From Acidimicrobiia bacterium (GTDB lineage: Bacteria; Actinomycetota; Acidimicrobiia; Acidimicrobiales; CAIXPF01): DNA of 32,346 nucleotides. This document shows positions 1 to 8,710 of this stretch, piece after piece (the stretch's first letter is position 1; every line of letters starts with the position of its first letter). The stretch lies in NCBI GenBank assembly GCA_009377505.1, contig WHTX01000020.1, positions 1 through 32,346 on the forward strand. The letters are read 5' to 3'. The notes below the pieces were generated by a model, which worked only from the letters and a program-made list of their open reading frames with translations, was not told where the DNA came from and did not search any database. The position numbers were made by a program, and so were the translations under genes.

Positions 1-62
1 CCGAGCAGCCCGGCATCGTGGGGCACGGCGGCACCGAGGTGCCACACTTGTCCACCGCATGA
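1..62 (+). CDS. C-terminal end of an unidentified gene (partial)
   Basis: Reading from base 3 there is an open frame of 19 codons that ends in TGA at 60-62. That stop overlaps the ATG of the next gene (ATGA, 59-62), the usual sign of translational coupling. The visible tail ends in ...VPHLSTA. It is too short to assign a family. The tight overlap suggests it belongs to the same operon as the histidine phosphatase. Confidence 0.55.
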   Translation, partial: EQPGIVGHGGTEVPHLSTA

Positions 63-763
63 CCGCCGAACGCGTCCTCACGCCCATCGACCGGGCCTTC
101 CTCACGTACTACGAAGACGCCACCGAGCTGATCCTCGTGCGCCACGGCCAGCAGGTGTTCCCCGACCCGGCCACGGGCAAGGTCGGCGACTGGGTCGACC
201 CGCCGCTGTCCGACATCGGCAACCGCCAAGTGGCCGCCGTCGGCCGCTACCTCGCCCCCAAGCGGGTCGACGCCGTCTACAGCTCCCAGCTCGTGCGGGC
301 CAACGAGACGGCCCTGGCCATCGCCCGCCCCCACGATCTCGAGGTGGTCGTCGAGGAGGACCTGCGCGAGATCGAGACGTTCCGCGACCTGCCCCGGGAC
401 GTGACCCCCATGGAAGCCGTCGGGGAGCTGCGCCTCAAAGGAGCGAGGGAGCGCTTCGTCCGGCACCGCACCTGGGACGTCTACCCCTACACGGAGCGCA
501 ACGAGGAGTTTCGCCACCGGACGGTGAACGCCATCGAGGGCATCCTGGCCACCCACCCTGGCCAGCGCGTGGTCGTGGCCTGTCACGGTGGGGTCATCAA
601 CGCCTACCTGGGCGAGGTGCTCGGCCTCCTGACGGCGATGTTCTTCCGCCCGGCGCACGCCTCGGTGCACCGCGTGCGCGCCCATGACGACACGCGCGCC
701 CTCGGCTCGCTCAACGAGATCATCCATCTCGACGGCGAGGACCCCGACCTCGTCACCTTCTGA
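59..763 (+). CDS. Histidine phosphatase superfamily protein (phosphoglycerate mutase-like)
   Basis: A 234-residue protein of the histidine phosphatase (branch 1) superfamily, which transfers phosphate through a phospho-histidine intermediate. The catalytic RHG signature is LVRHGQQ (Arg28-His29-Gly30). A conserved Arg follows in SSQLVRANET (about residue 80), and the second catalytic His is in VVACHGGVINAY (His176). The length fits small-molecule phosphatases such as cofactor-dependent mutase relatives or CobC-like enzymes. The sequence does not show the substrate. The ATG overlaps the stop of the upstream gene by 4 bp. The gene ends only 11 bp from the convergent rnc stop, leaving no room for a separate terminator. 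The family is secure; the exact role is unknown. Confidence 0.85.
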   Translation: MTAERVLTPIDRAFLTYYEDATELILVRHGQQVFPDPATGKVGDWVDPPLSDIGNRQVAAVGRYLAPKRVDAVYSSQLVRANETALAIARPHDLEVVVEEDLREIETFRDLPRDVTPMEAVGELRLKGARERFVRHRTWDVYPYTERNEEFRHRTVNAIEGILATHPGQRVVVACHGGVINAYLGEVLGLLTAMFFRPAHASVHRVRAHDDTRALGSLNEIIHLDGEDPDLVTF

Positions 764-774
764 CCTCGGCGCCG

Positions 775-1536
775 CTACTGGACAGGGTCGAGGGTGTCAG
801 CCTCCGACGCTTCCTCGCCCGCCTCGTCCCGCCCCTCGGCGACGACCGCCCAGGCCACCTGGGCCGCGGCCTGCTGCGCCTGCTTCTTCGAGCGACCCTC
901 GCCGACGCCGAGCTCGACCCCGCCGACGAGGACGCGTGCCCGGAACAACTTGTCGTGGTCGGGCCCCTCCTCCTCCACGACGTAGCCGGGCGGCCGGTCG
1001 AAACGGCGGGCGACCAGCTCCTGCAGGCGTGTCTTGTAGTCCTGGGTGCCGGGGTCGGTCGCCGCCTCGATGATGAGCCCGTCGAAGAGGGCGAGGACGA
1101 CCCGCTGGGCGTCGGGCCACCCCCCGTCGAGGTAGACGGCGCCGAGGACGGCCTCGAGCGCGTCGGCCAGGATCGAGGGCTTGGCCCGGCCCCCGGTGGC
1201 CTCCTCCCCCTTGCCGAGGCGCAGGCCCTCGCCCATGCCGAGGTGAGCGGCGACGGCGGCGAGCGCCGGTGCGCTCACGACGGCGGCGCGCACCTTGGCC
1301 ATCGCCCCTTCCGCCAGGGTGGGGCAGGTGCGGTAGATGTGGTCGGTCACCACGATGCCGAGCACGGCGTCGCCGAGGAACTCGAGGCGCTCGTTCGACT
1401 CCGAGCCCTCGTGCTCGGCGCACCAGGACCGGTGCGTCAGGGCGAGGGCCAGGAGGTCGGGGGCCGCGAAGCGGTGGCCGACCCGCTCGGCGAGCGACTC
1501 GAGGGCGGCGGGCGCGGGGTCAGGCGGCGCGGGCAA
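775..1536 (-). CDS. rnc: Ribonuclease III
   Basis: Endoribonuclease III cleaves double-stranded RNA during rRNA and mRNA processing. The RNase III signature NERLEFLGDAVLG is at residues 48-60 and carries the acidic metal ligands. A second acidic patch follows (DALEAVLGAVYLDGG). The C-terminal third (about 160-230, DYKTRLQELV... to KKQAQQAAAQVAW) is a double-stranded RNA-binding domain. At 253 residues the length is normal. The start is TTG at 1536, which overlaps the 3' end of acpP by 17 bp and implies coupled translation. It is the last gene of rpmF-plsX-acpP-rnc, a conserved bacterial order. The C-terminal tail after the dsRBD is acidic and low-complexity. Confidence 0.95.
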   Translation of the reverse strand: MPAPPDPAPAALESLAERVGHRFAAPDLLALALTHRSWCAEHEGSESNERLEFLGDAVLGIVVTDHIYRTCPTLAEGAMAKVRAAVVSAPALAAVAAHLGMGEGLRLGKGEEATGGRAKPSILADALEAVLGAVYLDGGWPDAQRVVLALFDGLIIEAATDPGTQDYKTRLQELVARRFDRPPGYVVEEEGPDHDKLFRARVLVGGVELGVGEGRSKKQAQQAAAQVAWAVVAEGRDEAGEEASEADTLDPVQ

Positions 1537-1810
1537 GGACGTAGTCGACGGCGTCCCTGACGGTCTTGAGGTCCTCGAGGTCCTCGTCCTCGATCCGGAA
1601 GCCCACGCTGCGCTCGCCGACCTCCTCCTCGATGGCTTCGACGAGCTCGATCAGCGCCAGCGAGTCGGCGTCGAGGTCGTCCTGGAAGGAGTCGCCCTCG
1701 CTGATGGTGGCGGGCTCGATCTCCAGGATGTCGGCGAGGCGGTCCCGGATCAGCCCGAAGACCTCGGCTCGCGACAGCGGACCATGTTCGACGTGGGTCT
1801 CGGCAGGCAC
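1520..1810 (-). CDS. acpP: Acyl carrier protein
   Basis: A small acidic 96-residue protein with the phosphopantetheine attachment motif DADSLALIELV; Ser50 is the residue modified by holo-ACP synthase. It carries growing acyl chains in type II fatty-acid synthesis and supplies acyl-ACP to PlsX, encoded just upstream. It is somewhat longer than the typical 77-80 residues, with an extra N-terminal segment (MPAETHVEHGPLSRAE). The ATG at 1810 lies 78 bp downstream of the plsX stop, and the stop overlaps the TTG start of rnc. Its position between plsX and rnc supports the housekeeping ACP role over a polyketide carrier protein. Confidence 0.93.
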   Translation of the reverse strand: MPAETHVEHGPLSRAEVFGLIRDRLADILEIEPATISEGDSFQDDLDADSLALIELVEAIEEEVGERSVGFRIEDEDLEDLKTVRDAVDYVLARAA

Positions 1811-1888
1811 TCGATCTCCTCGGAGGGTGGGTGGGCCGAGCTTAGCTGCGGCGCGGCGCCGGCCTCCCGGCGTGCCGCGCCTCGGGCC

Positions 1889-2968
1889 TCAGCCGGTGCT
1901 GGCCGGGCCCTCGGCGGTGCTGGCCGGGCCGGAGTGGCGGGCGGCCTCGGCGAGCGTGTCCACGACTCGCGCCTGCACCATCTCCCGCGCCACCCCGATC
2001 GCGTTGGCGACCGCCCACGCCGAAGAGGACCCGTGGCTGATGATGGCCACGCCGCGCACGCCGAGGAGGATGGCGCCGCCGGTGCGCTCGGGGTCGAGCT
2101 CCTCGTACAGGCGCCGGGCCGAGTCGACGATGAGCTGGTTGCCTGCGGCGATGCCCTCCAGCGTCCTGACCATGCCGTCGAGCGCGCCCTCCAGGGTCTT
2201 GAGGGCCACGTTGCCGGTGAAGCCGTCGGTGACCACGACGTCGACGTCGGTGGACATCAGGTCGCGGCCCTCGACGTTGCCGATGAAGTCGCCGCCGACG
2301 TGGTCGAGCCAGCCCGGCACGCTCATCAGCCGGTGGGCGTCCTTGACGACCTTGTTGCCCTTGACGGACTCCTCCCCGATGGACATGAGCCCGACCCTGG
2401 GCTTGTCCACGCCGTAGCGCAGCCGGGCGTACACCGTGCCCATCTGGCCGAACTGGACCAGCCACTCGGGGTTGCACTCGGCGTTGGCGCCGGCGTCGAG
2501 CAGGATCGTCGGCGTCCCGCCCGGCGAGGCGATCGGGCTGGCGATGGCGGGGCGGGCGATGCCCCGGATACGCCCCATGCGCAGGAGCGCGGCGGCCATG
2601 GCCGCGCCGGTGTTGCCTGCGCTGACGAGGGCGGACGCCAGGCCGTCGCGCACGGCCTCGGCCCCGCGAACGACCGAGGAGTCTTTCATGCGCCGCACGC
2701 TGGCCGTGGGGTCGGCGTCCATGGGGATGGCCTCGGAGGCGGCGATGAAGGGCACCTCGCCGCGTGAGCCCAGGGCGTCGGGCGGACCGAACAGCACGAC
2801 AGGGATGCCGAGCTGTTCGAACGCGGTGCGCGCCCCGGCGACGACGGCATCGGGGGCGTTGTCCCCGCCCATGGCGTCGACGGCAATGGGCAGGTGCCCG
2901 GCCGCCTCCACCAAGTCGACGAGGCGTTGCCCGAGGTCCGCCAGCCCGGCCAAGTTCTGGTTCGGCAC
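1889..2968 (-). CDS. plsX: Phosphate acyltransferase PlsX
   Basis: PlsX converts acyl-ACP to acyl-phosphate, the first step of phospholipid synthesis by the PlsX/PlsY route. The N-terminal family hallmark IAVDAMGGDNAPDAVV is present. Further family segments include SAGNTGAAMAAALLRMGRIRG and the C-terminal GVAIISHGSSSAWAVANAI. The reading frame is open far upstream into rpmF, so the start is uncertain. GTG at 2968 gives 359 residues and overlaps the rpmF stop region. GTG at 2911 gives 340 residues and places the start eight codons before IAVDAM, closer to family N-termini. Neither has a clear Shine-Dalgarno, which fits coupling to rpmF. The C-terminal tail (PASTAEGPASTG) is low-complexity. Confidence 0.92.
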   Translation of the reverse strand: MPNQNLAGLADLGQRLVDLVEAAGHLPIAVDAMGGDNAPDAVVAGARTAFEQLGIPVVLFGPPDALGSRGEVPFIAASEAIPMDADPTASVRRMKDSSVVRGAEAVRDGLASALVSAGNTGAAMAAALLRMGRIRGIARPAIASPIASPGGTPTILLDAGANAECNPEWLVQFGQMGTVYARLRYGVDKPRVGLMSIGEESVKGNKVVKDAHRLMSVPGWLDHVGGDFIGNVEGRDLMSTDVDVVVTDGFTGNVALKTLEGALDGMVRTLEGIAAGNQLIVDSARRLYEELDPERTGGAILLGVRGVAIISHGSSSAWAVANAIGVAREMVQARVVDTLAEAARHSGPASTAEGPASTG

Positions 2969-2985
2969 CGAGGACGTGGTGCTGG

Positions 2986-3165
2986 TCAGCCGACCTCGAC
3001 GGCCTGGCGGCCGCGGTACCAACCGCACACCGGGCACACGACGTGGGGCACCTTGGCCGACCCGCAACGCGGGCACAGGCTCCGCGCCGGGGCGTCGAGG
3101 GCCCACGCAGACGCCCGCCGCGTGCGGGTCTTGGCCTTAGACATCTTCTTCTTGGGGACAGCCAT
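2986..3165 (-). CDS. rpmF: 50S ribosomal protein L32, zinc-binding type
   Basis: A 59-residue L32. The start is set at ATG 3165 because the protein begins MAVPKKKMSKAKTRTRR, the standard L32 N-terminus; the frame is open further upstream but that extension is not L32-like. Two Cys pairs, CPRCG and CPVCGWYRGR, form the zinc ribbon, so this is the zinc-dependent paralogue. In most bacteria rpmF is directly preceded by yceD (DUF177) in one operon. Here the 244 bp upstream hold only a dispersed repeat and then an unrelated MFS gene. A yceD-like 3' remnant lies 8.5 kb away at 11664-11880. Confidence 0.95.
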   Translation of the reverse strand: MAVPKKKMSKAKTRTRRASAWALDAPARSLCPRCGSAKVPHVVCPVCGWYRGRQAVEVG

Positions 3166-3262
3166 CTTCGTGGATCCTGCCTGAGAGGTGGCCCGGTGGG
3201 CCGAGCGGCTGGCTGGCCGAAGGCGCGCGCCGGGCGCGCTCGTCGACACGGGGACGAGAGCT

Positions 3263-3343
3263 TAGCCCTGATCTTTCATGAGGCTCACGGCCAGGCCCCT
3301 GACCAGGACGGCAGCTGGTCGGGCGAACTCGAATGAAGGTTGG
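3263..3343 (-). repeat. Dispersed repeat, copy A
   Basis: This intergenic element between the MFS gene and rpmF has near-inverted ends: CTTTCAT at 3273-3279 and, on the opposite strand, CCTTCAT from 3333-3339. Its core at 3288-3325 matches 21313-21350 in inverted orientation at 37 of 38 positions. On the minus strand it could encode ...FARPAAVLVRGLAVSLMKDQG followed by TAA, resembling the end of copy C (...TSLMKHHG, TAG). Whether it is a MITE-like element or a relic of a short coding module is not clear. It sits at the rpmF-side boundary of the block that appears inserted between yceD and rpmF. Confidence 0.6.
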
Positions 3344-3409
3344 GCTAGTGCCGAGCGCCGTTCGCGGCGAGCCCGCCCCCCACCTGGGCCGGGAGAGCGA
3401 GCCCGGGCC

Positions 3410-4690
3410 TTACCTCACGTGAAGGACGTCGGGGCGGTAGAGGAGCCAGAGGCCCAGGGCCACGATCCCGGCGCCGGCGTTCACCACCAGCGCCGTGCTC
3501 GGGCTGGTGGCCTCGGCCAGCAAGCCGAGGATGACCATGCCGAAGGGCAGGGCGCCGATGGCCATGGACAGCAGCCCCATGGCCCGGCCCCGCATCGACT
3601 CGTCGGCAACGGCGAGCACCAGGGCGCTCTGGGTGGCGGCGAAGCCCCCGGCACACAGCCCGGTGAGCACGAGCAGCCCGAGCGCCACCGAGTAGTCAGG
3701 CACCAGGGCGAAGGCGATGAGGCAGGCCATGCCCGAGAAGCACCCTCCCACGTAGAGCAGGCCCCGCCGCTTCGGGTCGAAGGCCACGACCAGCGCCGAA
3801 CCGATGAGCATGCCCGCGCCCGTGCCCGACGCCAGCAGGCCGGTCCGGAAGGCGCCGGCGTCGAAGCGCTCGGCGAGCACGGTCACGAGGGGCATGTACG
3901 AGAAGAACAGCAGGTTCATCAGGAAGGTGACGCCGAGCATGCTCACCAGGGCCCGGTTCGCCGGCAGGGCGCGGAGGCCGTCGACCACGTCACGGCGCAC
4001 CGAGGTGCCGCTCGTGGCCGCGGTGCGGCGGGGCGCCGACGGCACGCTCAGCATGAGCAAGAAGCAGGCGCCGTAGAGCACGGCCACGAGCCCGTAGGCG
4101 GAGCCGTTGCCGATGGCGGCGATCACGGCGCCGCCGCACAGCGCGCCCGCCATGTTGCCCGCGGAGATGGAGACCGCCTCGAGGGACATGGCATTGCCCA
4201 CGAGGCGGTCGCCGACGAGGTCGTGCACGAAGGCCCGGCGGTTCGTCATGTCCACGACGTTCCCGACGCCGACGGCCGCCACGAAGACGTAGACCATCCA
4301 GGGCTCGACCCGCCCGGCGCCGACGACGACCGCCATCAACGCGGCGAGGGGGATGAGCACGCCGAGCTGGCGGACGACCGTGCGGCGCCGATCGGAGCGG
4401 TCGGCGATGGCTCCGGCGGCCACGCCCCCGAGGAACATCGGCAGGAACGAGGCGGTGCCCACGAGCTGGACGAGCAGCGGGGAGCCGGTGAGCTCGCGCA
4501 TGAGGTAGGCGCCGGCGAACAGAGCCATCCAGCGGGCCAGGTTCCACAGCGCTCCGGAGGCGAACACCCGCGGGTAGGCGGGGGCGCCGAACGCGGCGAA
4601 CGAGCCACTCCGGGAGGCAAGGGCTTCCTCGGCGGCGATCGTCCCCTCAGCGCCCCCCGCCGGCACGCGCGCTGGCCCCGTCGTCGTCAC
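3410..4690 (-). CDS. Major facilitator superfamily exporter (MFS_3/EntS-like)
   Basis: A 426-residue membrane protein with about 12 hydrophobic helices. The loop GAIADRSDRRRTVVRQLG (about residues 92-109) matches the MFS motif after TM2 (GxxxDRxGRR). The second half repeats the pattern (GSALVVAFDPKRRGLLYVG). The opening, ALWNLARWMALFAGAYLMRELTGSP, resembles the enterobactin-exporter/MFS_3 group, usually drug or siderophore efflux. The substrate cannot be read from sequence. The start is GTG at 4690, preceded by AGGGGAC and embedded in a short tandem repeat. It follows the DsbA-like gene by 130 bp on the same strand. Confidence 0.88.
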   Translation of the reverse strand: MTTTGPARVPAGGAEGTIAAEEALASRSGSFAAFGAPAYPRVFASGALWNLARWMALFAGAYLMRELTGSPLLVQLVGTASFLPMFLGGVAAGAIADRSDRRRTVVRQLGVLIPLAALMAVVVGAGRVEPWMVYVFVAAVGVGNVVDMTNRRAFVHDLVGDRLVGNAMSLEAVSISAGNMAGALCGGAVIAAIGNGSAYGLVAVLYGACFLLMLSVPSAPRRTAATSGTSVRRDVVDGLRALPANRALVSMLGVTFLMNLLFFSYMPLVTVLAERFDAGAFRTGLLASGTGAGMLIGSALVVAFDPKRRGLLYVGGCFSGMACLIAFALVPDYSVALGLLVLTGLCAGGFAATQSALVLAVADESMRGRAMGLLSMAIGALPFGMVILGLLAEATSPSTALVVNAGAGIVALGLWLLYRPDVLHVR

Positions 4691-4718
4691 GTCCCCTCAC
4701 GTCCCCCTCACGTCCCCC
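4688..4718 (-). repeat. Short tandem repeat over the MFS start codon
   Basis: Three near-identical 10-11 bp units, read on the minus strand as (A)GGGG(G)ACGTG, run directly into the GTG start of the MFS gene. Each unit carries a GGGG-rich Shine-Dalgarno-like stretch followed by GTG. The GTG at 4711 is in frame but stops after four codons, and the GTG at 4700 is out of frame, so only the last (4690) can start the transporter. Gain or loss of units could alter initiation; that is inference. Confidence 0.55.
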
Positions 4719-4820
4719 AGGTCGATCGGGGAGGATAGTGCCCCGTCCATCACCGGGGCCTGAACACCGCGAACGTCGGTGGTCGTGGCGCTCGTCGCTC
4801 GAGCCGGTCGCCCTTGCCGG

Positions 4821-5513
4821 TCAGCCCTCGGGCGACGGGGCCAGGCGCTGCCTGGCCCGCTCGAGCACGGCCACGAAGGTGTCGACCTCCTGCGCGCCGG
4901 GGATGAGCAGGCGGTCCTCGATGACGAAGGCGGGCACGCCGGTGATCTCCCGCTCGAGCGCCGCCTGGCTGTCCCCGGCCACCTCGTCCCCGAACTCGGT
5001 GGACGCCAGCGTGGCCGCCGCGGCATCGGCGTCGAGGCCGGCATCGGCGGCGAAACGGGCGAGGGCGGGGTGGTCGGCCACGTCGGCGCCCTCCTCGAAG
5101 TAGGCCTGGAAGAGGCGCTCGGCCAGCCGGCCCTGGGCCTCGGGCGCGGTGGCCCACGCCCAGGCGAGCAGGCGGTGGGCGTCGCGGGTGTTGACGCGCT
5201 GCGCCCGGTCGAAGCGGTAGTCGATGCCCTCGGGCGCCCCGAGGGCGACGAGCCTGGTGACCATGGCGTCGAAGGCGCCGGGGCCGTACTTGCGCTCGAG
5301 CGAGGCGCGCAGGTCGCCCGGCTCGCGGGACGCGCCGGGATCGAGCTGGTAGGCACGCATGCGGACCTCGACCTCGCCACCCCAGCCGAGCGAGGCGACG
5401 GCTCGCTCGAAGCGTCGCTTGCCGAGGTAGCACCACGGGCAGACCACGTCGGACCAGATGTCGATGCGCACGCCCGGGGCAACGCTCGGCGGCCTGGCCT
5501 CCTTCCGCCCCAC
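4821..5513 (-). CDS. DsbA family oxidoreductase (FrnE-like thioredoxin fold)
   Basis: A thioredoxin-fold protein with the CPWC redox motif in IDIWSDVVCPWCYLGKRRFE and the cis-proline loop TGVPAFVIEDRLLIPGAQ near the C-terminus. It belongs to the DsbA/2-hydroxychromene-2-carboxylate isomerase-like group (FrnE type). No signal peptide is visible, so it is probably cytoplasmic. The GTG at 5513 gives 230 residues. Family proteins usually begin near VRIDIWSD, so GTG at 5471 (216 residues) is a serious alternative, although the best Shine-Dalgarno-like stretch (GGAAGGAGG) lies inside the longer frame. It is 50 bp downstream of oppF and on the same strand. Confidence 0.88.
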   Translation of the reverse strand: MGRKEARPPSVAPGVRIDIWSDVVCPWCYLGKRRFERAVASLGWGGEVEVRMRAYQLDPGASREPGDLRASLERKYGPGAFDAMVTRLVALGAPEGIDYRFDRAQRVNTRDAHRLLAWAWATAPEAQGRLAERLFQAYFEEGADVADHPALARFAADAGLDADAAAATLASTEFGDEVAGDSQAALEREITGVPAFVIEDRLLIPGAQEVDTFVAVLERARQRLAPSPEG

Positions 5514-5563
5514 CCCATCCAGCGCCGGCCGGCAACGGCGGGAGGGGCCGACGCCGCGTCCGT

Positions 5564-6699
<1,136 letters not shown>

Positions 6700-6703
<4 letters not shown>

Positions 6704-7677
6704 CGGTCGTCCTCGACCAGCCAGCAGGCGGCGGAGTGGCCGTCGTCCACGGGGAGCAGGGGCGGCGCCGCCCCCCAGCAGCGGTCGTAGACCTTCGGGC
6801 AGCGAGGGGCGAAGTCGCACCCGGGCGGCAGCGCGGCCAGGTCCGGGGGCTGTCCCGAGATGTGGAAGAGCGGCTCCTTGCTACCCATCTTCGGCACCGA
6901 GCGCAGCAGGGCGTCGGCGTAGGGGTGGCGGGGCCGGCTGAAGATCGCCCGCACGCTGCCCTGCTCGACCGGCTTGCCGGCGTACATCACGATGACCTCG
7001 TCGCACATCTTGGCCACGATGCCCAGGTCGTGGGTGACGAAGACCATCGCCACCCCGGTGTCGGCCTGGAGCGTCTTCAAAAGGTCGAGGTACTGCGCCT
7101 GCACGGTCACGTCGAGGCTGGTGGTCGGCTCGTCGGCGATGATCACCCGGGGCGTGGCCGACAGCGCGATGGCCCCGGCGATTCGCTGGCGCATCCCCCC
7201 GCTCATCTGGTGGGGGTGCTCCTTGCGGCGCACATCGGGAGAAGGGATGCGGACCGCGGCGAGCAGCTCCCGGACTCGGGCAGCCAGGGCCCCGCCGCGC
7301 AGGTGGCGGTGTTGCCGGGCAGGCTCGCCCACCTGGTCGCCGATCGTGAACAGCGGGTTCAGCGAGGCCATGGGGTCCTGGAGGATCATGGCGATCGCCG
7401 CGCCCCGGACGCGCTGCATCGCCTTGGCCGACAGGGTGGTGAGCTCGACGCCGTCGAGCTCGATGCTGCCCTCGGTTATCGCCGCTCCGGGGGGCAGGAG
7501 GCGCATGAGCGACAAGCAGGTGGTGGTCTTGCCGCAGCCCGACTCGCCCACGAGCCCGAGCGTCTTGCCCGGCTCCAGCCGGAAGCTGACCCCGTCCACG
7601 GCTCGGATGACGCGGCTGCCGCCGAAGCCGCGGTACTCGGTGTGCAGGTCGCGAACCTCGAGCAACGCTCCGCTCAT
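6700..7677 (-). CDS. Peptide/nickel-type ABC transporter ATP-binding protein (OppD/DppD-like)
   Basis: The first ATPase of the importer. Walker A is [18 protein letters not shown], the signature is MSGGMRQRIAGAIAL, and Walker B is VIIADEPTTSLDVT. The C-terminal oligopeptide-transporter extension has GCDFAPRCPKVYDRC. I chose ATG 7677 (MSGALLEVRDLHTEY), 325 residues, because the residues upstream are encoded by the tandem repeat. ATG 7722 in the last repeat copy is in frame and would add 15 residues. The stop overlaps the oppF GTG. Translation probably depends on ribosomes arriving through the stop-restart chain from oppC. Confidence 0.93.
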
Positions 7678-7810
7678 CTGCCTGCCCGCTCCCGGCCCGC
7701 TCGGGCCATTCGCTCCGCTCATCTGCCTGCCCGCTCCCGGCCGCTCGGGCCATTCGCTCCGCTCATCTGCCTGCCCGCTCCCGGCCGCTCGGGCCATTCG
7801 CTCCGCTCAT
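7678..7810 (-). repeat. Tandem 44-bp repeat forming a chain of overlapping 15-codon ORFs
   Basis: Three head-to-tail units (44, 44 and 45 bp) start at ATG 7810, 7766 and 7722 on the minus strand. The first unit's ATG overlaps the oppC stop (TGATG). Units 1 and 2 each encode MSGANGPSGRERAGR and stop with a TGA that overlaps the next unit's ATG (ATGA). The mini-ORFs span 7763-7810 and 7719-7766. Unit 3 carries one extra C (7697 region), which removes the stop and lets its frame run into oppD. The array therefore looks like serial termination-reinitiation between oppC and oppD. It has no spacers and is not a CRISPR. Confidence 0.9.
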
Positions 7811-8703
7811 CAGAGGTTCCGCTGCTTGGGGTCGAGGCGGACCCGTAGCCAATCACCGAGCATGTTGGTGGCGAAGACGGTGGCCGCGATGAGCACGCCC
7901 GGGGCGGCGACGTGCCACCACTGCCCGGCGAACACCAGCGCCCGGGCGTCGGCCACCATCGAGCCCCAGGCCGGCGTCGGCGCGGGGATACCGAGGCCGA
8001 GGAAGGACAGCGAGGCCTCGAGGATGATGACCACGCCCACGGTGAGGCTGGCCAGCACCATCCACGTGTTGAGGATGTTGGGGACGATGTGGCGCCGCAT
8101 GATCCGCCAGCGGCTCGCCCCGGCAACCTCGGCCAGTCGCACGAAGTCCCGCTCCCTCAGTGACAGCACCTCACCGCGGATGACCCGGGCGTAGCGGGTC
8201 CAGTAGACGAGGCCGAGGATGACCACGATGGTCCACTGGCTCGGCCTCATCACCAGGGCGACGAACACCGCGAAGATCAACGACGGGAGCGCCAGCCACG
8301 CATCGATGACCCGCATGGCCAACTGATCGACCCAGCCGCCCAGGTAGCCGGCGACCACCCCGAAGACCAGCCCGATGAAGCCGGCGACCACTGTCCCCAC
8401 GACGCCCACGGTCAACGACACGCGCGCGCCGTAGATCACCCGGGACAGCACGTCCCGGCCCTGGAAGTCGGTGCCCAGAGGCGTGCTCCAGCTGCCGCCC
8501 TGCCACACGGGAGGGGCCAGGAGGCCGACGCCCGGCACCGGCCGCAGCGGGTCATGAGGAGCGACGAGGGGAGCGAACACCGCCACGAACACCAGCGTCG
8601 TCAGGATCCCCACCGCGAGCATCGGAGCACCCGACAAGGCCTCGCGCACCCGGCCGAGCACCCGCCGCCGGGAGGGGAGCAGTGCACCGCTGACGACGCC
8701 CAT
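7810..8703 (-). CDS. Peptide/nickel-type ABC transporter permease (OppC/DppC-like)
   Basis: An inner-membrane permease of 297 residues. An N-terminal cytoplasmic segment and first helix (MLAVGILTTLVFVAVFAPLV) are followed by the OppC-type periplasmic loop PLGTDFQGRDVLSRVIYGAR. Several more helices and the ATPase-contact EAA loop EVAGASRWRIMRRHIVPN come next. The ATG at 8703 lies 7 bp after the oppB stop. The TGA at 7810-7812 overlaps the ATG of the first repeat unit. It pairs with OppB as a heterodimer. Confidence 0.93.
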   Translation of the reverse strand: MGVVSGALLPSRRRVLGRVREALSGAPMLAVGILTTLVFVAVFAPLVAPHDPLRPVPGVGLLAPPVWQGGSWSTPLGTDFQGRDVLSRVIYGARVSLTVGVVGTVVAGFIGLVFGVVAGYLGGWVDQLAMRVIDAWLALPSLIFAVFVALVMRPSQWTIVVILGLVYWTRYARVIRGEVLSLRERDFVRLAEVAGASRWRIMRRHIVPNILNTWMVLASLTVGVVIILEASLSFLGLGIPAPTPAWGSMVADARALVFAGQWWHVAAPGVLIAATVFATNMLGDWLRVRLDPKQRNL

Positions 8704-8710
8704 CAGGTCC

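Noticed and set aside
2986-3106. Upstream extension of plsX to GTG 3106
   Set aside because: It would overlap rpmF by 121 bp, and the extra residues are Arg/Pro-rich and unlike any PlsX N-terminus.
3278-4738. A 486-codon open frame on the plus strand across the MFS gene
   Set aside because: It is antisense to a complete transporter gene with good motifs, and its product is low-complexity (Gly/His/Glu/Arg).
7678-7810. Possible CRISPR or simple minisatellite
   Set aside because: There are no unique spacers between units, the units abut directly, and the stop/start overlap explains the period better.
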